Below, one piece after another: positions 1 to 8,007 of a DNA stretch of 22,986 nucleotides. Numbering within the stretch: position 1 is the stretch's first letter; the number at the start of each line of letters is the position of its first letter. The stretch spans positions 1 through 22,986 of the forward strand of contig CAZFBE010000003.1 of assembly GCA_964517115.1 (NCBI GenBank), read 5' to 3'. The stretch comes from UBA6624 sp964517115 [NCBI: uncultured bacterium]. GTDB lineage: Bacteria > UBP7 > UBA6624. The notes beneath the pieces were generated by a model that had not been told where the DNA came from, searched no databases, and saw only the letters and a list, made by a program, of their open reading frames with translations. The translations under genes were made by a program, and so were the position numbers.

Positions 1-66
1 GGCCAAGACAACAAAGGCCAAGACAACAAAGGCCAAGACAACAAAGGCCAAGACAACAAAGGCCAA
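1..66 (+). repeat. Perfect 15-bp tandem repeat, about 4.4 copies, cut by the left edge
   Basis: The unit ggccaagacaacaaa occurs four times without a mismatch (1-60), followed by six more matching bases (61-66). The array runs off the left edge, so its true length is unknown. The period is a multiple of three, so gain or loss of a unit keeps the frame. All three plus-strand frames are open across the array. The frame beginning at base 2 reads Ala-Lys-Thr-Thr-Lys repeats and stops at 68-70, just before glyS. Identity at silent codon positions points to recent expansion or ongoing homogenisation. Confidence 0.95.
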
Positions 67-70
67 ATAG
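2..70 (+). CDS. C-terminal end of an unidentified protein with a lysine-rich AKTTK-repeat tail (partial)
   Basis: In the frame starting at base 2, the sequence encodes four AKTTK pentapeptides, then Ala-Lys and a TAG stop at 68-70. The next gene starts three bases later. Basic Ala/Lys/Thr tails of this kind are known at the ends of bacterial nucleic-acid-binding proteins, such as histone-H1-like proteins and some topoisomerases, where they bind DNA or RNA nonspecifically. Which protein this is cannot be told, because its folded part lies outside the window. The other two frames give GQDNK or PRQQR repeats; both would run into glyS before stopping, so they fit less well. The frame is inferred from composition and the tidy stop-to-start spacing. 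Confidence 0.6.
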   Translation, partial: AKTTKAKTTKAKTTKAKTTKAK

Positions 71-73
71 GCT

Positions 74-1360
74 ATGCCCGACCTTTCAGAGGTTATATCT
101 TTTTGTTCTAGAAAAGGGTTCATAAACCAAAGTAGTGAAATCTATGGAGGCTTGTCAGGATGTTATGACTATGGTCCAAACGGCTCTCAACTTAAAAGAA
201 GAATTGAAAATATATGGTGGAGTGAGAATGTTGAAAATAGCGATAATATAGTTGGTTTTGACTCTTCAATACTCATGAGAAATGAAGCATGGGAGGCAAG
301 TGGTCATGTTTCCGGATTCCATGACCCAATGGTCGATTGTAGAAAGTGTAAATCGAGATACAGGGCAGATCAGGTTGATGTAAATGAAAATTGTCCTGAT
401 TGCGGAGAGAAAGATTGGACTGATATTCGTCAATTCAACCTTATGCTTTCTACAAAGATTGGAGCAATGGAAGATTCTTCAAAAAAAGTTTATTTGAGGC
501 CTGAAACTGCACAGGGTATTTTTGTTAACGCTATAAATGTTGCTAGAAACTCAAGGCTAACTGTGCCTTTTGGAATAGCTCAAATTGGAAAATCTTTTAG
601 AAATGAAATAACACCAAGAAATTTTCTTTTTAGGGTTAGAGAGTTTACACAAATGGAATTAGAATTTTTTTGTCATCCTGATGAGGCTTCTGGTCTTTTT
701 GAGGAATGGTGCTCTAAGAGAATGTCTTTTTACAAAGACTCTTTAGGGATTGACAGCAATAATTTACATTTTAGAGATCATGAAAATGATGAATTGGCAC
801 ATTACGCTGTTTCATGTAGGGATATTGAATATGATTTTCCATTTGGGGTAAAAGAACTTGAAGGCATTGCTAACAGGGGTGATTTTGATTTAAATCAGCA
901 TATGAAACATAGTAAAAAAAATCTTACCTTGTCACATCCAGAAAAGGGAAAATTTATTCCAGCAGTTGTTGAATCTTCAGCTGGTGTTGACAGGACGCTA
1001 TTGGCTGTTATTTGTGACTCTCTTGACACATCTGATTCAAGCCATGTTATCCTCAAGATAGATCCTCGTCTTGCAAATACACAGGTTGCCATTCTTCCTT
1101 TGGTTAAAAAGGATGGGATGCCAGAAAAAGCATTTGAAATTGAAAAAAATCTTAAAAAATCCTATAGAAAAAAAGTGGAAATTTCAGGATCAATAGGTAA
1201 AAGATATTACAGAGAAGACGAAAATGGAACTCCAATTTGTGTTACTGTTGATGGTGATACTGGATCTGACAATTCTGTTACAGTTAGGTATAGAGACACA
1301 GGAAAACAGGATAGGGTGAAAATAGACTCATTGAATGAATTATTGTCGAGGGTCTTTTAA
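74..1360 (+). CDS. glyS: Glycine--tRNA ligase, single-chain (alpha-2) type
   Basis: This enzyme charges tRNA-Gly with glycine using ATP, releasing AMP and PPi in the cytoplasm. The 428-residue chain is a class II synthetase of the homodimeric type, not the alpha/beta type of E. coli. Visible signatures are the N-terminal SSEIYGGLSG..DYGP segment (residues 20-35), a Cys4 zinc-ribbon-like insertion (Cys89, Cys92, Cys107, Cys110), RPETAQGIF (142-150), motif 2 FRNEITPRN (175-183) and motif 3 ESSAGVDR (300-307). The last 90 or so residues form the anticodon-binding domain. The ATG at 74 was chosen because the protein starts as the family usually does; no strong ribosome binding site is seen, and translation may be coupled to the gene ending at 70. 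Length is normal to slightly short, and no catalytic motif is missing. Confidence 0.95.
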   Translation: MPDLSEVISFCSRKGFINQSSEIYGGLSGCYDYGPNGSQLKRRIENIWWSENVENSDNIVGFDSSILMRNEAWEASGHVSGFHDPMVDCRKCKSRYRADQVDVNENCPDCGEKDWTDIRQFNLMLSTKIGAMEDSSKKVYLRPETAQGIFVNAINVARNSRLTVPFGIAQIGKSFRNEITPRNFLFRVREFTQMELEFFCHPDEASGLFEEWCSKRMSFYKDSLGIDSNNLHFRDHENDELAHYAVSCRDIEYDFPFGVKELEGIANRGDFDLNQHMKHSKKNLTLSHPEKGKFIPAVVESSAGVDRTLLAVICDSLDTSDSSHVILKIDPRLANTQVAILPLVKKDGMPEKAFEIEKNLKKSYRKKVEISGSIGKRYYREDENGTPICVTVDGDTGSDNSVTVRYRDTGKQDRVKIDSLNELLSRVF

Positions 1361-1396
1361 AAGAAAGTAGAATGACAAGTTAGATTTTTTAAAGTT

Positions 1397-1403
1397 AAAG
1401 GAG
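1397..1403 (+). promoter_or_regulatory. Ribosome binding site of hppA
   Basis: AAAGGAG lies seven bases before the ATG at 1411, in the 50-base gap after glyS. It is the clearest Shine-Dalgarno sequence in the window; most other genes have weak or no matches and seem to rely on overlap with the gene before them. No convincing promoter is seen in the gap. Confidence 0.8.
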
Positions 1404-1410
1404 AAATTAA

Positions 1411-3438
1411 ATGGATACATTAAACAACATACCTGATTATGCTTTGTATATCGGTGTTTTTGCAATTTGCTTTGCTCTAGCTCAAACAAAAAAAGTTAAA
1501 GCAGTAAAAGTTGACAACAAGAAAATGGAGGAAATTGCTGGCCATATAAGAGATGGCGCGATGATGTTCTTGAAGAGAGAATACAGTTTACTTATCTGGT
1601 TTGTTCTGATTGTTGGAGCGAGTTTGGCATGGATATACAACGGTTTGAATGATGGGGATTGGAAAATTGTTATCCCCTTTGTCTTTGGTGCATTTTGTTC
1701 TGCAATAGCTGGGTACATGGGAATGAAGGTCGCAACTGACGCTAATTACAGAACAGCTTATTCTGCACAAAAAGGCCTCAACAATGCACTTTCAGTTGCT
1801 TTTGCTGGAGGTTCAGTTATGGGGATGTACGTTGTTGGTATAGCTTTATTTGGAGTTGCAGTTCTTTATGGATGGCTTGAAGGAGTTTATTCAGGGAATT
1901 TACAACAAGCTGTAAACATACTAATAGGGTTTTCCCTAGGGGCTTCTTCAATTGCCTTATTTGCAAGAGTTGGAGGTGGAATTTATACGAAAGCTGCTGA
2001 TGTGGGTGCTGATTTAGTTGGAAAGGTTGAAATGGACATTCCAGAAGATGACCCTAGAAACCCTGCAACTATTGCTGACAATGTTGGAGATAATGTTGGT
2101 GATGTTGCTGGTATGGGTGCTGATCTTTTTGAGTCTTATGTAGGTGCAATTATAGGAGCAATGATTCTTGCATTTGGTATTCAGAATTACACCTTAGGTC
2201 ACATAATGTTGCCATTAGCATTTGCTTCAATTGGTATTATTTGTAGTGTTATTGGAACATTCATGGTCAAAACTAAAGAAGGGGGCAACCCTCAACATGC
2301 TCTGGATAAAGGTTCTATAACTGCTGGCATTTTGTTTATTGTTTCTTCTTATTTCTTAACCCACAATTGGATTCCAACAAATGATGGTCAGAATATATTC
2401 TGGACGGTTGTTGCTGGACTGGGTGTAGGTATAGTTGTTGGAAAATTAACTGAATACTACACAAGCGATGAGGCGAAACCGGCTCAAGGGATTGCAAAAG
2501 ACTCTTTGACTGGAAGTGCGACAAACATAATTTCAGGATTGTCTGTTGGGATGGTTAGTACTGCATATCCTGTAATTGCAATATGTGCAGGAATAGTAAT
2601 AGCTAATTCATTAATGGGTTTGTATGGAATTGCTATAGCTGCTGTTGGCATGCTTGCAACACTTGGAATACAGTTGGCTGTAGATGCTTATGGCCCAATA
2701 GCTGACAATGCTGGGGGTATAGCTGAAATGTCCGGTCTTCCAAAGGAAGTTAGAGAAAGGACCGATAAGTTAGACGCTGTCGGAAACACTACTGCTGCTG
2801 TCGGAAAAGGTTTTGCTATAGGTTCTGCTGCATTGACAAGTTTGGCATTGTTTGCTGGGTTTATGGCTGCAGCAAAATTGCAAGTTTTAAATGTTGCAAA
2901 TCCACAAACGTTGGCTGGGATGCTTTTAGGAGGAATGTTGCCATTTTTATTTTCTTCAATGGCTATGACTGCCGTTGGTAAAGCAGCATATGAAATGGTT
3001 GAAGAAGTAAGAAGGCAATTTAAAGAAATTCCAGGACTTCTTGAAGGAAAGGCTCAAGCTGATTATGCAAGATGCGTTGACATATCAACACAGGGAGCTT
3101 TGAGGCAAATGGTTATGCCAGGACTTCTTGCAATTTTCTCTCCAATCATTGTGGGAAAGATTGGAGGAGCTGAAATGCTAGGAGGGTTGCTTGCTGGCTC
3201 ATTGACAAGTGGTGTCATGATGGCTATATTTATGGCAAATTCGGGTGGAGCCTGGGACAATGCTAAAAAATATATAGAAAAAGGTTCACATGGAGGAAAA
3301 GGTTCACAAGCTCACAAAGCCGCTGTTGTTGGAGACACTGTAGGAGATCCTTTCAAGGATACTGCAGGACCAAGTTTAAACATTTTGTTAAAACTAATGG
3401 CAGTCGTGAGTTTAGTCATAGCTCCTTTTATTGGTTGA
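1411..3438 (+). CDS. hppA: Membrane-bound ion-pumping pyrophosphatase, K+-dependent subtype
   Basis: This integral membrane enzyme hydrolyses PPi and uses the energy to pump H+ and/or Na+ across the cytoplasmic membrane. The 675-residue chain is full length, with many hydrophobic segments. The PPi/Mg site is intact: [19 protein letters not shown] (213-231) followed by [10 protein letters not shown] (234-243), and a second acidic site at [12 protein letters not shown] (425-435). In the subtype-defining stretch [10 protein letters not shown] (458-467), Ala462 and Gly465 replace the Lys and Thr of K+-independent enzymes, so K+ dependence is predicted from established family rules. The pumped ion cannot be decided by eye. 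The stop overlaps the start of pyrB by eight bases, so the two are probably co-translated. Neighbouring PPi-producing reactions (tRNA charging, nucleotide synthesis) make its placement sensible. Confidence 0.97.
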   Translation: MDTLNNIPDYALYIGVFAICFALAQTKKVKAVKVDNKKMEEIAGHIRDGAMMFLKREYSLLIWFVLIVGASLAWIYNGLNDGDWKIVIPFVFGAFCSAIAGYMGMKVATDANYRTAYSAQKGLNNALSVAFAGGSVMGMYVVGIALFGVAVLYGWLEGVYSGNLQQAVNILIGFSLGASSIALFARVGGGIYTKAADVGADLVGKVEMDIPEDDPRNPATIADNVGDNVGDVAGMGADLFESYVGAIIGAMILAFGIQNYTLGHIMLPLAFASIGIICSVIGTFMVKTKEGGNPQHALDKGSITAGILFIVSSYFLTHNWIPTNDGQNIFWTVVAGLGVGIVVGKLTEYYTSDEAKPAQGIAKDSLTGSATNIISGLSVGMVSTAYPVIAICAGIVIANSLMGLYGIAIAAVGMLATLGIQLAVDAYGPIADNAGGIAEMSGLPKEVRERTDKLDAVGNTTAAVGKGFAIGSAALTSLALFAGFMAAAKLQVLNVANPQTLAGMLLGGMLPFLFSSMAMTAVGKAAYEMVEEVRRQFKEIPGLLEGKAQADYARCVDISTQGALRQMVMPGLLAIFSPIIVGKIGGAEMLGGLLAGSLTSGVMMAIFMANSGGAWDNAKKYIEKGSHGGKGSQAHKAAVVGDTVGDPFKDTAGPSLNILLKLMAVVSLVIAPFIG

Positions 3439-4327
3439 TTTGAGAGGTTTAGTCAGTTCTAGGGAATTAAACAAAGACAATCTAGAGGTTTTATTTTCGG
3501 ATGCTAAATCTTTAAAAGGTAAAAAAACAAAAAAAACATTGTCTCAGAATTTAGGTTCTTTTGAGTTGGGAACCGTGGCACTGCTTTTTGAAGAGCCTTC
3601 AACACGAACCAAGACATCTTTTAACGAGGCTGTCTATACACTTGGAGGAAGGACTGTTTATTTTGACTTTAAGAGCTCTTCCTTGTCAAAAGGGGAAACT
3701 TTTGAGGAAACCATTTTCAATTTAAATTCTTTAGAAATTAATGGGATCGTTATGAGAACATCACAAGAAGGCTTGCCTTCTAGATTGAAAAAACTAAATT
3801 TAAATATGTGGATAATAAATGCAGGAGATGGAAAAGGAGAGCATCCAACGCAAGCCCTAGGGGATACTTTTTGTTTAATGAACTCAATTGGATTAAACAA
3901 AAAAAGAATAACGATAATTGGAGATGTTGAACATAGTAGAGTTGCACATTCCCTGATTAACCTTTGGCCAAGATTAGGTGTTGAGTTATCTTTGTTGCCG
4001 ACATCAAAATTCAAAACCAGATTAAACACCTTCGAGAGCCTGGAAGAGGCACAAGACAATTCTGATGTCTTGTATGCTTTAAGGCCTCAAAAGGAAAGAT
4101 GGGATGAAGAAGGTGCCAATGTTATTGATTCTTACTCAAGATTAACAGTCAAATCATTAAATGAAAATCAATACTTAATGGCACCTGGCCCAACAATGCC
4201 TGATGTTGATATTTCTTTAGGATTAATTCATCATGAAAGATCTCTTGTCTTTCAGCAGGTTAACTGGGGTATTTATGGAAGAATGGCTATAATGAGACAC
4301 TTGAGTAATGGTGGAAAATTTGAATAA
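3431..4327 (+). CDS. pyrB: Aspartate carbamoyltransferase catalytic chain
   Basis: The enzyme joins carbamoyl phosphate to aspartate, the first committed step of pyrimidine synthesis. The 298-residue chain shows the carbamoyl-phosphate loop STRTKTSF (57-64), the SSLSKGET loop with its catalytic-site Lys87 (82-90), [10 protein letters not shown] (136-145), the GDVEHSR segment (164-170) and the aspartate-binding LRPQKER (217-223). HPTQ rather than HPCQ, plus carA next door, favours this over ornithine carbamoyltransferase. The start is a TTG at 3431 inside the last codons of hppA; no ATG is available upstream. The usual HPGP or HPLP motif near the end is replaced by APGP (251-254), and the Arg that normally follows it is not obvious. 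No regulatory chain gene (pyrI) is present here. It overlaps carA by 20 bases. Confidence 0.9.
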   Translation: MVDLRGLVSSRELNKDNLEVLFSDAKSLKGKKTKKTLSQNLGSFELGTVALLFEEPSTRTKTSFNEAVYTLGGRTVYFDFKSSSLSKGETFEETIFNLNSLEINGIVMRTSQEGLPSRLKKLNLNMWIINAGDGKGEHPTQALGDTFCLMNSIGLNKKRITIIGDVEHSRVAHSLINLWPRLGVELSLLPTSKFKTRLNTFESLEEAQDNSDVLYALRPQKERWDEEGANVIDSYSRLTVKSLNENQYLMAPGPTMPDVDISLGLIHHERSLVFQQVNWGIYGRMAIMRHLSNGGKFE

Positions 4328-5381
4328 GGCTTTTTTGGCACTGAATGACGGAACCGTTTATGAAGGTGTTTCAATAGGAAAGCAAGCAACCAGTGTCGGC
4401 GAGATTGTCTTTACAACAAACATGACAGGATATCAAGAGGTTCTAACGGATCCTTCATATGCTGGACAGATTGTCACTTTCACATATCCGATGATTGGGA
4501 ATTATGGTGTTTCTAGTGATTTTGATGAATCAACCTGTGAAGCTGCAAAAGGTTTGATAATCAAAGAGTTTCATGGTTTAGCAACAGAAAAGAGAGAAGG
4601 TTTGGATTCTTGGCTAAAAGAAAAAAATATCACAGGGATATCTGAGATAGATACAAGGTCTTTAACTCAAAAAATAAGATCAAAAGGAGTTGTCCCAGGG
4701 GGGATTAGTTCAATCCTCAGTAGCAAAGATTTGGTCAAGGTTGTAAAAGATTCTCCAGCAATAGAAAGTTTAGATTTGGTTAGCGGGGTAAGCGTAAAAA
4801 ATAAAATCACCCATGATGGAGATGGCCCTGTTATTGCTTTATTGGACCTTGGTGTTAAAAAATCAATTATCAAATATTTGCTCCAAGAAGGTTTTAAAGT
4901 GGTTCAATATCCCTGTTCAACAACGGCAGAAGAAATCCTAAATGATAATCCTGATGGGGTTGTTGTTAGTCCAGGGCCTGGAGACCCAAAGGCAGTGGGT
5001 GGGATTGTTGACACTGTCCGAATTCTTGCAAAAGCAAAACCTTACTTAGGCATATGCCTCGGACACCAGCTACTTGCTTTAGCTTTTGGAGGAGATACAT
5101 TTAAATTGAAGTTTGGTCACAGAGGAGGCAATCACCCAGTTCTTGATAATTCAACTGGTCGAGCTGTTATCACAACACAGAATCATGGATACTCTGTTGA
5201 TCCTGCTAGTTTAAAAAATACAGATCTTCATGTAACACATACTGCATTGAATGATAATACTGTAGAAGGTATAGCTCACAAAAGCCTTCCCGTTATGGCT
5301 ATCCAGTTTCATCCAGAAGCAAGCCCTGGCCCTCTAGATAGTTTAGGTATTTTTTCTAAATTTAAAAAAATATTTAATTAG
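4308..5381 (+). CDS. carA: Carbamoyl-phosphate synthase small (glutaminase) subunit
   Basis: CarA releases ammonia from glutamine and channels it to the large subunit CarB, which makes carbamoyl phosphate for PyrB and for arginine synthesis. The 357-residue protein has the CarA N-terminal domain (TTNMTGYQEVLTDPSY, 36-51) and a class I glutamine amidotransferase domain with Cys250 in GICLGHQ, His335 and Glu337 in QFHPEA, and SPGPGDP (221-227). All triad residues are present. It starts inside pyrB; an alternative GTG at 4311 is possible. carB is not in the window and must lie elsewhere. The gene ends against rdgB on the other strand with an eight-base overlap of the two coding ends. Adjacency of pyrB and carA suggests a pyrimidine operon, although no attenuator or PyrR-type leader is seen. 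Confidence 0.96.
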   Translation: MVENLNKAFLALNDGTVYEGVSIGKQATSVGEIVFTTNMTGYQEVLTDPSYAGQIVTFTYPMIGNYGVSSDFDESTCEAAKGLIIKEFHGLATEKREGLDSWLKEKNITGISEIDTRSLTQKIRSKGVVPGGISSILSSKDLVKVVKDSPAIESLDLVSGVSVKNKITHDGDGPVIALLDLGVKKSIIKYLLQEGFKVVQYPCSTTAEEILNDNPDGVVVSPGPGDPKAVGGIVDTVRILAKAKPYLGICLGHQLLALAFGGDTFKLKFGHRGGNHPVLDNSTGRAVITTQNHGYSVDPASLKNTDLHVTHTALNDNTVEGIAHKSLPVMAIQFHPEASPGPLDSLGIFSKFKKIFN

Positions 5382-5393
5382 TTTTTAAATTTA
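5357..5393. terminator. AT-only inverted repeat at the carA/rdgB convergence, possible two-way terminator
   Basis: taaatttaaaaa (5357-5368) and its exact reverse complement tttttaaattta (5382-5393) form a 12-bp stem around a 13-base loop. The loop contains the carA stop, and the overlap of the two coding ends falls at its right side. The position, where two transcription units meet head-on, is where a terminator for both is expected. The stem has no G-C pairs and would be weak, so it is not a classic intrinsic terminator; a chance palindrome in AT-rich DNA cannot be excluded. Confidence 0.35.
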
Positions 5394-5964
5394 AATCTAT
5401 CCAATCCTGTAGTTTTTTCATGTTTTTTCCTCTATGAGAAACTTTTTCTTTTTCCAAGATTGGAACTTTTCCAAAAGATTTATTTAAATCTTTGCTGAAG
5501 AAAATTGGATCATATCCAAAACCTTGATCCCCAGAGGGTTTTTCTAGAATAGAGCCTTCACAAGATGATTCCCAAAAGATTGTTCCATGTTGGTTTGAGA
5601 TTAATGCAAAAACTGAAACATATCTCGCGGTTCTTTTTTCAACAGGTACGCCTTTTAATTCTTGCAGCATTTTTTTATTGGCGGATTCTTCTGTTCTTCC
5701 ATATCGTGCAGAATGAACTCCAGGTCTTCCTCCAAGAGCATCAACCTCTATTCCAGCATCTTCAGAGATGATTACAAATGATTTATCAATTTTGTTTTTC
5801 CAGTAATCTGCCTTTATAAGAGCATTATCTCGAAATGTTTTGCCATTTTCTTCTGGAGTGTCTTTTAACTCAAGGTCTGAAAGGGAAAAGATTTGACAAT
5901 TTTTAATAGATTTTGAAAATTCTTTAATCTTGCCTTTCGAATGTGTTGCAAAAAGTATTTTCAT
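5374..5964 (-). CDS. rdgB: XTP/dITP diphosphatase (RdgB/HAM1 family)
   Basis: This cytoplasmic house-cleaning enzyme hydrolyses non-canonical purine triphosphates (dITP, XTP) to the monophosphate and PPi, so that they are not built into DNA or RNA. The 196-residue length is typical. Family signatures are ATHSKGKIKEF (6-16, the usual ATxNxGKxxE with His in place of Asn), SEDAGIEVDALGGRPGVHSAR (67-87), the substrate-gripping FGYDPIF (149-155) and SHRGK (176-180). It starts four bases after the upstream channel-like gene ends, so it is probably the last cistron of the long minus-strand run. The His for Asn change in the first motif is minor and does not remove an obvious catalytic residue. Confidence 0.95.
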   Translation of the reverse strand: MKILFATHSKGKIKEFSKSIKNCQIFSLSDLELKDTPEENGKTFRDNALIKADYWKNKIDKSFVIISEDAGIEVDALGGRPGVHSARYGRTEESANKKMLQELKGVPVEKRTARYVSVFALISNQHGTIFWESSCEGSILEKPSGDQGFGYDPIFFSKDLNKSFGKVPILEKEKVSHRGKNMKKLQDWIDLNLKTN

Positions 5965-5968
5965 TAAT

Positions 5969-6916
5969 TTATTTTTCTTTTAATATGAAAATTTTGTCTC
6001 CAGTTTCGAATTTGAAATTTGGAGCAGGGTTGATGTATGTTTCTCCTTTTCTTCTAACAGCAAGGACGATACCTTTTTCCTTTTCTCTTATATTGCTCTC
6101 CGATATAGTTTTTTGATTAAGGTAATTTGATTCAACTTTAAGTTCATGGATAGGATTTTTTGAACTTGAGTTTGTTATTATTTCTAGAAAGTCATGTTTT
6201 TCTGGATTTTTTACCGCCCTGGCTAACCATGGTCCTATAAGTTCAAAAGGAGAAATAACCTTATTCGCTCCTGCTTGCCTCAATCTTGCAACAGCATCTT
6301 TTGAGAAAGCTCTAGCAACAATTGAAATTTCAGGCGAAAGATTCCTTGCTGCCAAGGTTAGAAAAACATTATCTGAATCAGATCCAAGGCACGCTATTAA
6401 GCCGCTTGCTTTTTCTACCCCTGCTTTTAAAAGGGTGTCATCAATTGTTGCATCCCCAAGAACATATGAATTTTTTTTATTTTGAATTTCAGAAATTTCT
6501 TCTTGGTTTTTTTCTATAATTACAAATTTTTTATTTGATTTTTCCAATTCTTCAGCTACCTTTTTCCCCATTCTTCCTAAACCGCAAATAATTACATGTT
6601 TAGATGTTTTTTTTATTGTTTGTTCCATTCTTCCTCTCCTGTAAATTTCTCTAAAATGTCCGTCTGAAATTGCCTTTGTTGTTTCTATAACCACCAACGA
6701 GAATACCGAAAGTCCACTCATTATCAAGATCATTCCGATTAATTTTCCCGGGTTAGTTTCAGGCCCGGCAACATTTCCTACTGTGCTTATTGTTGTTATC
6801 GTTAGATAAAGTGCATCTGCTGTTTCAAGGCCTTCCCATTTTTTAAAAGCTTCAGTTCCGATAACTATTATGAGAAGAAGAGTGGCTAAAAGCCCACTTA
6901 TTTTTCTTCTATTCAT
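5969..6916 (-). CDS. Two-TM potassium-channel-like protein with RCK (TrkA-N/TrkA-C) domains and an altered filter
   Basis: The 315-residue protein has the plan of an MthK-type channel: a first membrane helix (about 7-22), a pore helix, a second membrane helix (about 58-80), then a cytoplasmic Rossmann RCK domain with GLGRMG (112-117) and an acidic residue after the second strand (Glu135), and a TrkA-C domain (about 235-315). RCK domains gate channels in response to nucleotides or ions. The filter region reads TVGNV (45-49; DNA 6770-6784), followed by AGPETNPGK, where K+ channels have TVGYGD; it is one residue shorter and lacks the GYG core. K+ selectivity is therefore doubtful, and a nonselective channel or pure sensor is possible. 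The ATG at 6916 overlaps rfbB by eight bases and has AAGGGG eight bases upstream. Confidence 0.85.
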   Translation of the reverse strand: MNRRKISGLLATLLLIIVIGTEAFKKWEGLETADALYLTITTISTVGNVAGPETNPGKLIGMILIMSGLSVFSLVVIETTKAISDGHFREIYRRGRMEQTIKKTSKHVIICGLGRMGKKVAEELEKSNKKFVIIEKNQEEISEIQNKKNSYVLGDATIDDTLLKAGVEKASGLIACLGSDSDNVFLTLAARNLSPEISIVARAFSKDAVARLRQAGANKVISPFELIGPWLARAVKNPEKHDFLEIITNSSSKNPIHELKVESNYLNQKTISESNIREKEKGIVLAVRRKGETYINPAPNFKFETGDKIFILKEK

Positions 6917-7919
6917 TATTTAAGCCCCTTCTCCCTCCTGCTTCTTTCATGAGGGGTTTCCACCATTCCTGATTATTGATGTACCATCTAACTGTTTCTT
7001 GTATTCCTTCAGTAAAATTTATTTCCGGTTTCCAGCCTAGGTTTTCTCTTATTTTTTTGTCATTAACTTCATATCTCCAATCATGACCAGGTCTGTCTTT
7101 TACAAATTCAATTTTCTCCTCAGCTATATCCATAAATGACAATATGTCTTTGGCTATTTCTATATTTCTTTTTGGATTGTCTGCACCGATGTTGTATATC
7201 TCTCCACTCAGGCCTTTTTGCCAAACCGCCTCTATTGCTTTTATGTGGTCATTTACATGAATCCAATCTCTGATATTCCTTCCATCTCCATACATTGGTA
7301 AATTTTCGTTATTTAGAGCTTTTTTTATTAATACTGGAATTAATTTTTCAGGATATTGATATGGTCCATAATTATTTGAACATCTTGTTATGCAAATATC
7401 CATTCCAAAAGTTTCATAGTAAGAGAGGCAGAGGAGGTCAGAAGATGCTTTTGATGCAGAGTAGGGGGATCTTGGAAGCAAAGGACATTCCTCAGTGCTT
7501 GGTTTTTCAGATTCATTTAATGAACCATAAACTTCATCAGTGCTAACTGCAATGAATCTTTCAACATCCACTTTCTTTGATTCTTCCAACAAGCAATGTG
7601 TTCCAAGTATGTTTGTTGTAATGAAGTCATCTGAATTGTCTATGGATCTGTCAACATGAGATTCGGCAGCAAAATGTATTACAGAGTTTGTATTTTGAAA
7701 AATTTCAGAAAGTAGTTTTTTGTCTCTTATATCACCATGAACAAGTTGATAATTAGAAAAATTCTCTATTTCCTTTAAATTTAATTTATTGCCAGCGTAT
7801 GTTAGTAAATCTAAATTGATAAAGTTACATTCTTCGTATTTTGGAACTGCATATCTTAAAAAAGCACTACCTATAAAACCACATCCACCAGTAATTAAGA
7901 TATTTTTTTTCAATTTCAT
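6909..7919 (-). CDS. rfbB: dTDP-glucose 4,6-dehydratase
   Basis: RfbB (RmlB) converts dTDP-glucose to dTDP-4-keto-6-deoxyglucose, the branch point to rhamnose and other deoxysugars of surface polysaccharides. The 336-residue length is normal. It is an extended short-chain dehydrogenase: NAD-binding GGCGFIG (11-17), HFAAESHVDRSI (82-93), STDEVYG with the catalytic Asp-Glu pair (126-132), the catalytic YSASK (153-157), and the substrate-binding stretches NNYGPYQ (182-188), DGRNIRDW (212-219) and RPGHDWRY. Its usual partners rfbA, rfbC and rfbD are absent nearby, so it stands apart from the rest of the pathway. It may have its own promoter in the 88-base gap after ahcY. Confidence 0.94.
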   Translation of the reverse strand: MKLKKNILITGGCGFIGSAFLRYAVPKYEECNFINLDLLTYAGNKLNLKEIENFSNYQLVHGDIRDKKLLSEIFQNTNSVIHFAAESHVDRSIDNSDDFITTNILGTHCLLEESKKVDVERFIAVSTDEVYGSLNESEKPSTEECPLLPRSPYSASKASSDLLCLSYYETFGMDICITRCSNNYGPYQYPEKLIPVLIKKALNNENLPMYGDGRNIRDWIHVNDHIKAIEAVWQKGLSGEIYNIGADNPKRNIEIAKDILSFMDIAEEKIEFVKDRPGHDWRYEVNDKKIRENLGWKPEINFTEGIQETVRWYINNQEWWKPLMKEAGGRRGLNNE

Positions 7920-7931
7920 TTTAATATTAAA
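7920..7931. promoter_or_regulatory. 12-bp perfect palindrome directly before the rfbB start
   Basis: tttaatattaaa abuts the ATG of rfbB on the minus strand, within the 88-base gap between ahcY and rfbB. It could be part of a -10 element or a small operator, or just a chance AT palindrome. No matching -35 hexamer is evident. The rest of the gap is T-rich on the plus strand and holds no recognisable gene or strong hairpin. Confidence 0.2.
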
Positions 7932-8007
7932 CTCTTTGTGATTTTTTTAGTATTTTTTCCCCTGTTTTTTGGGTCTTTTATTGAGTTTTTAATTCGAATA
8001 ATCTCCA

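Noticed and set aside
3658-4059. 133-codon open frame on the minus strand inside pyrB
   Set aside because: It lies wholly antisense to a gene with clear family motifs, shows no recognisable domain, and is expected as a shadow frame.
3431-4327. Ornithine carbamoyltransferase (argF) for this gene
   Set aside because: The motif is HPTQ, not HPCQ, the SSLSKGET loop is of the aspartate type, and carA follows in a pyrimidine-like arrangement.
7920-8007. SAH riboswitch or strong terminator in the 88-base gap between ahcY and rfbB
   Set aside because: The gap is downstream of ahcY, AT-rich and without a conserved pairing pattern; only short ccc/ggg pairings are possible.
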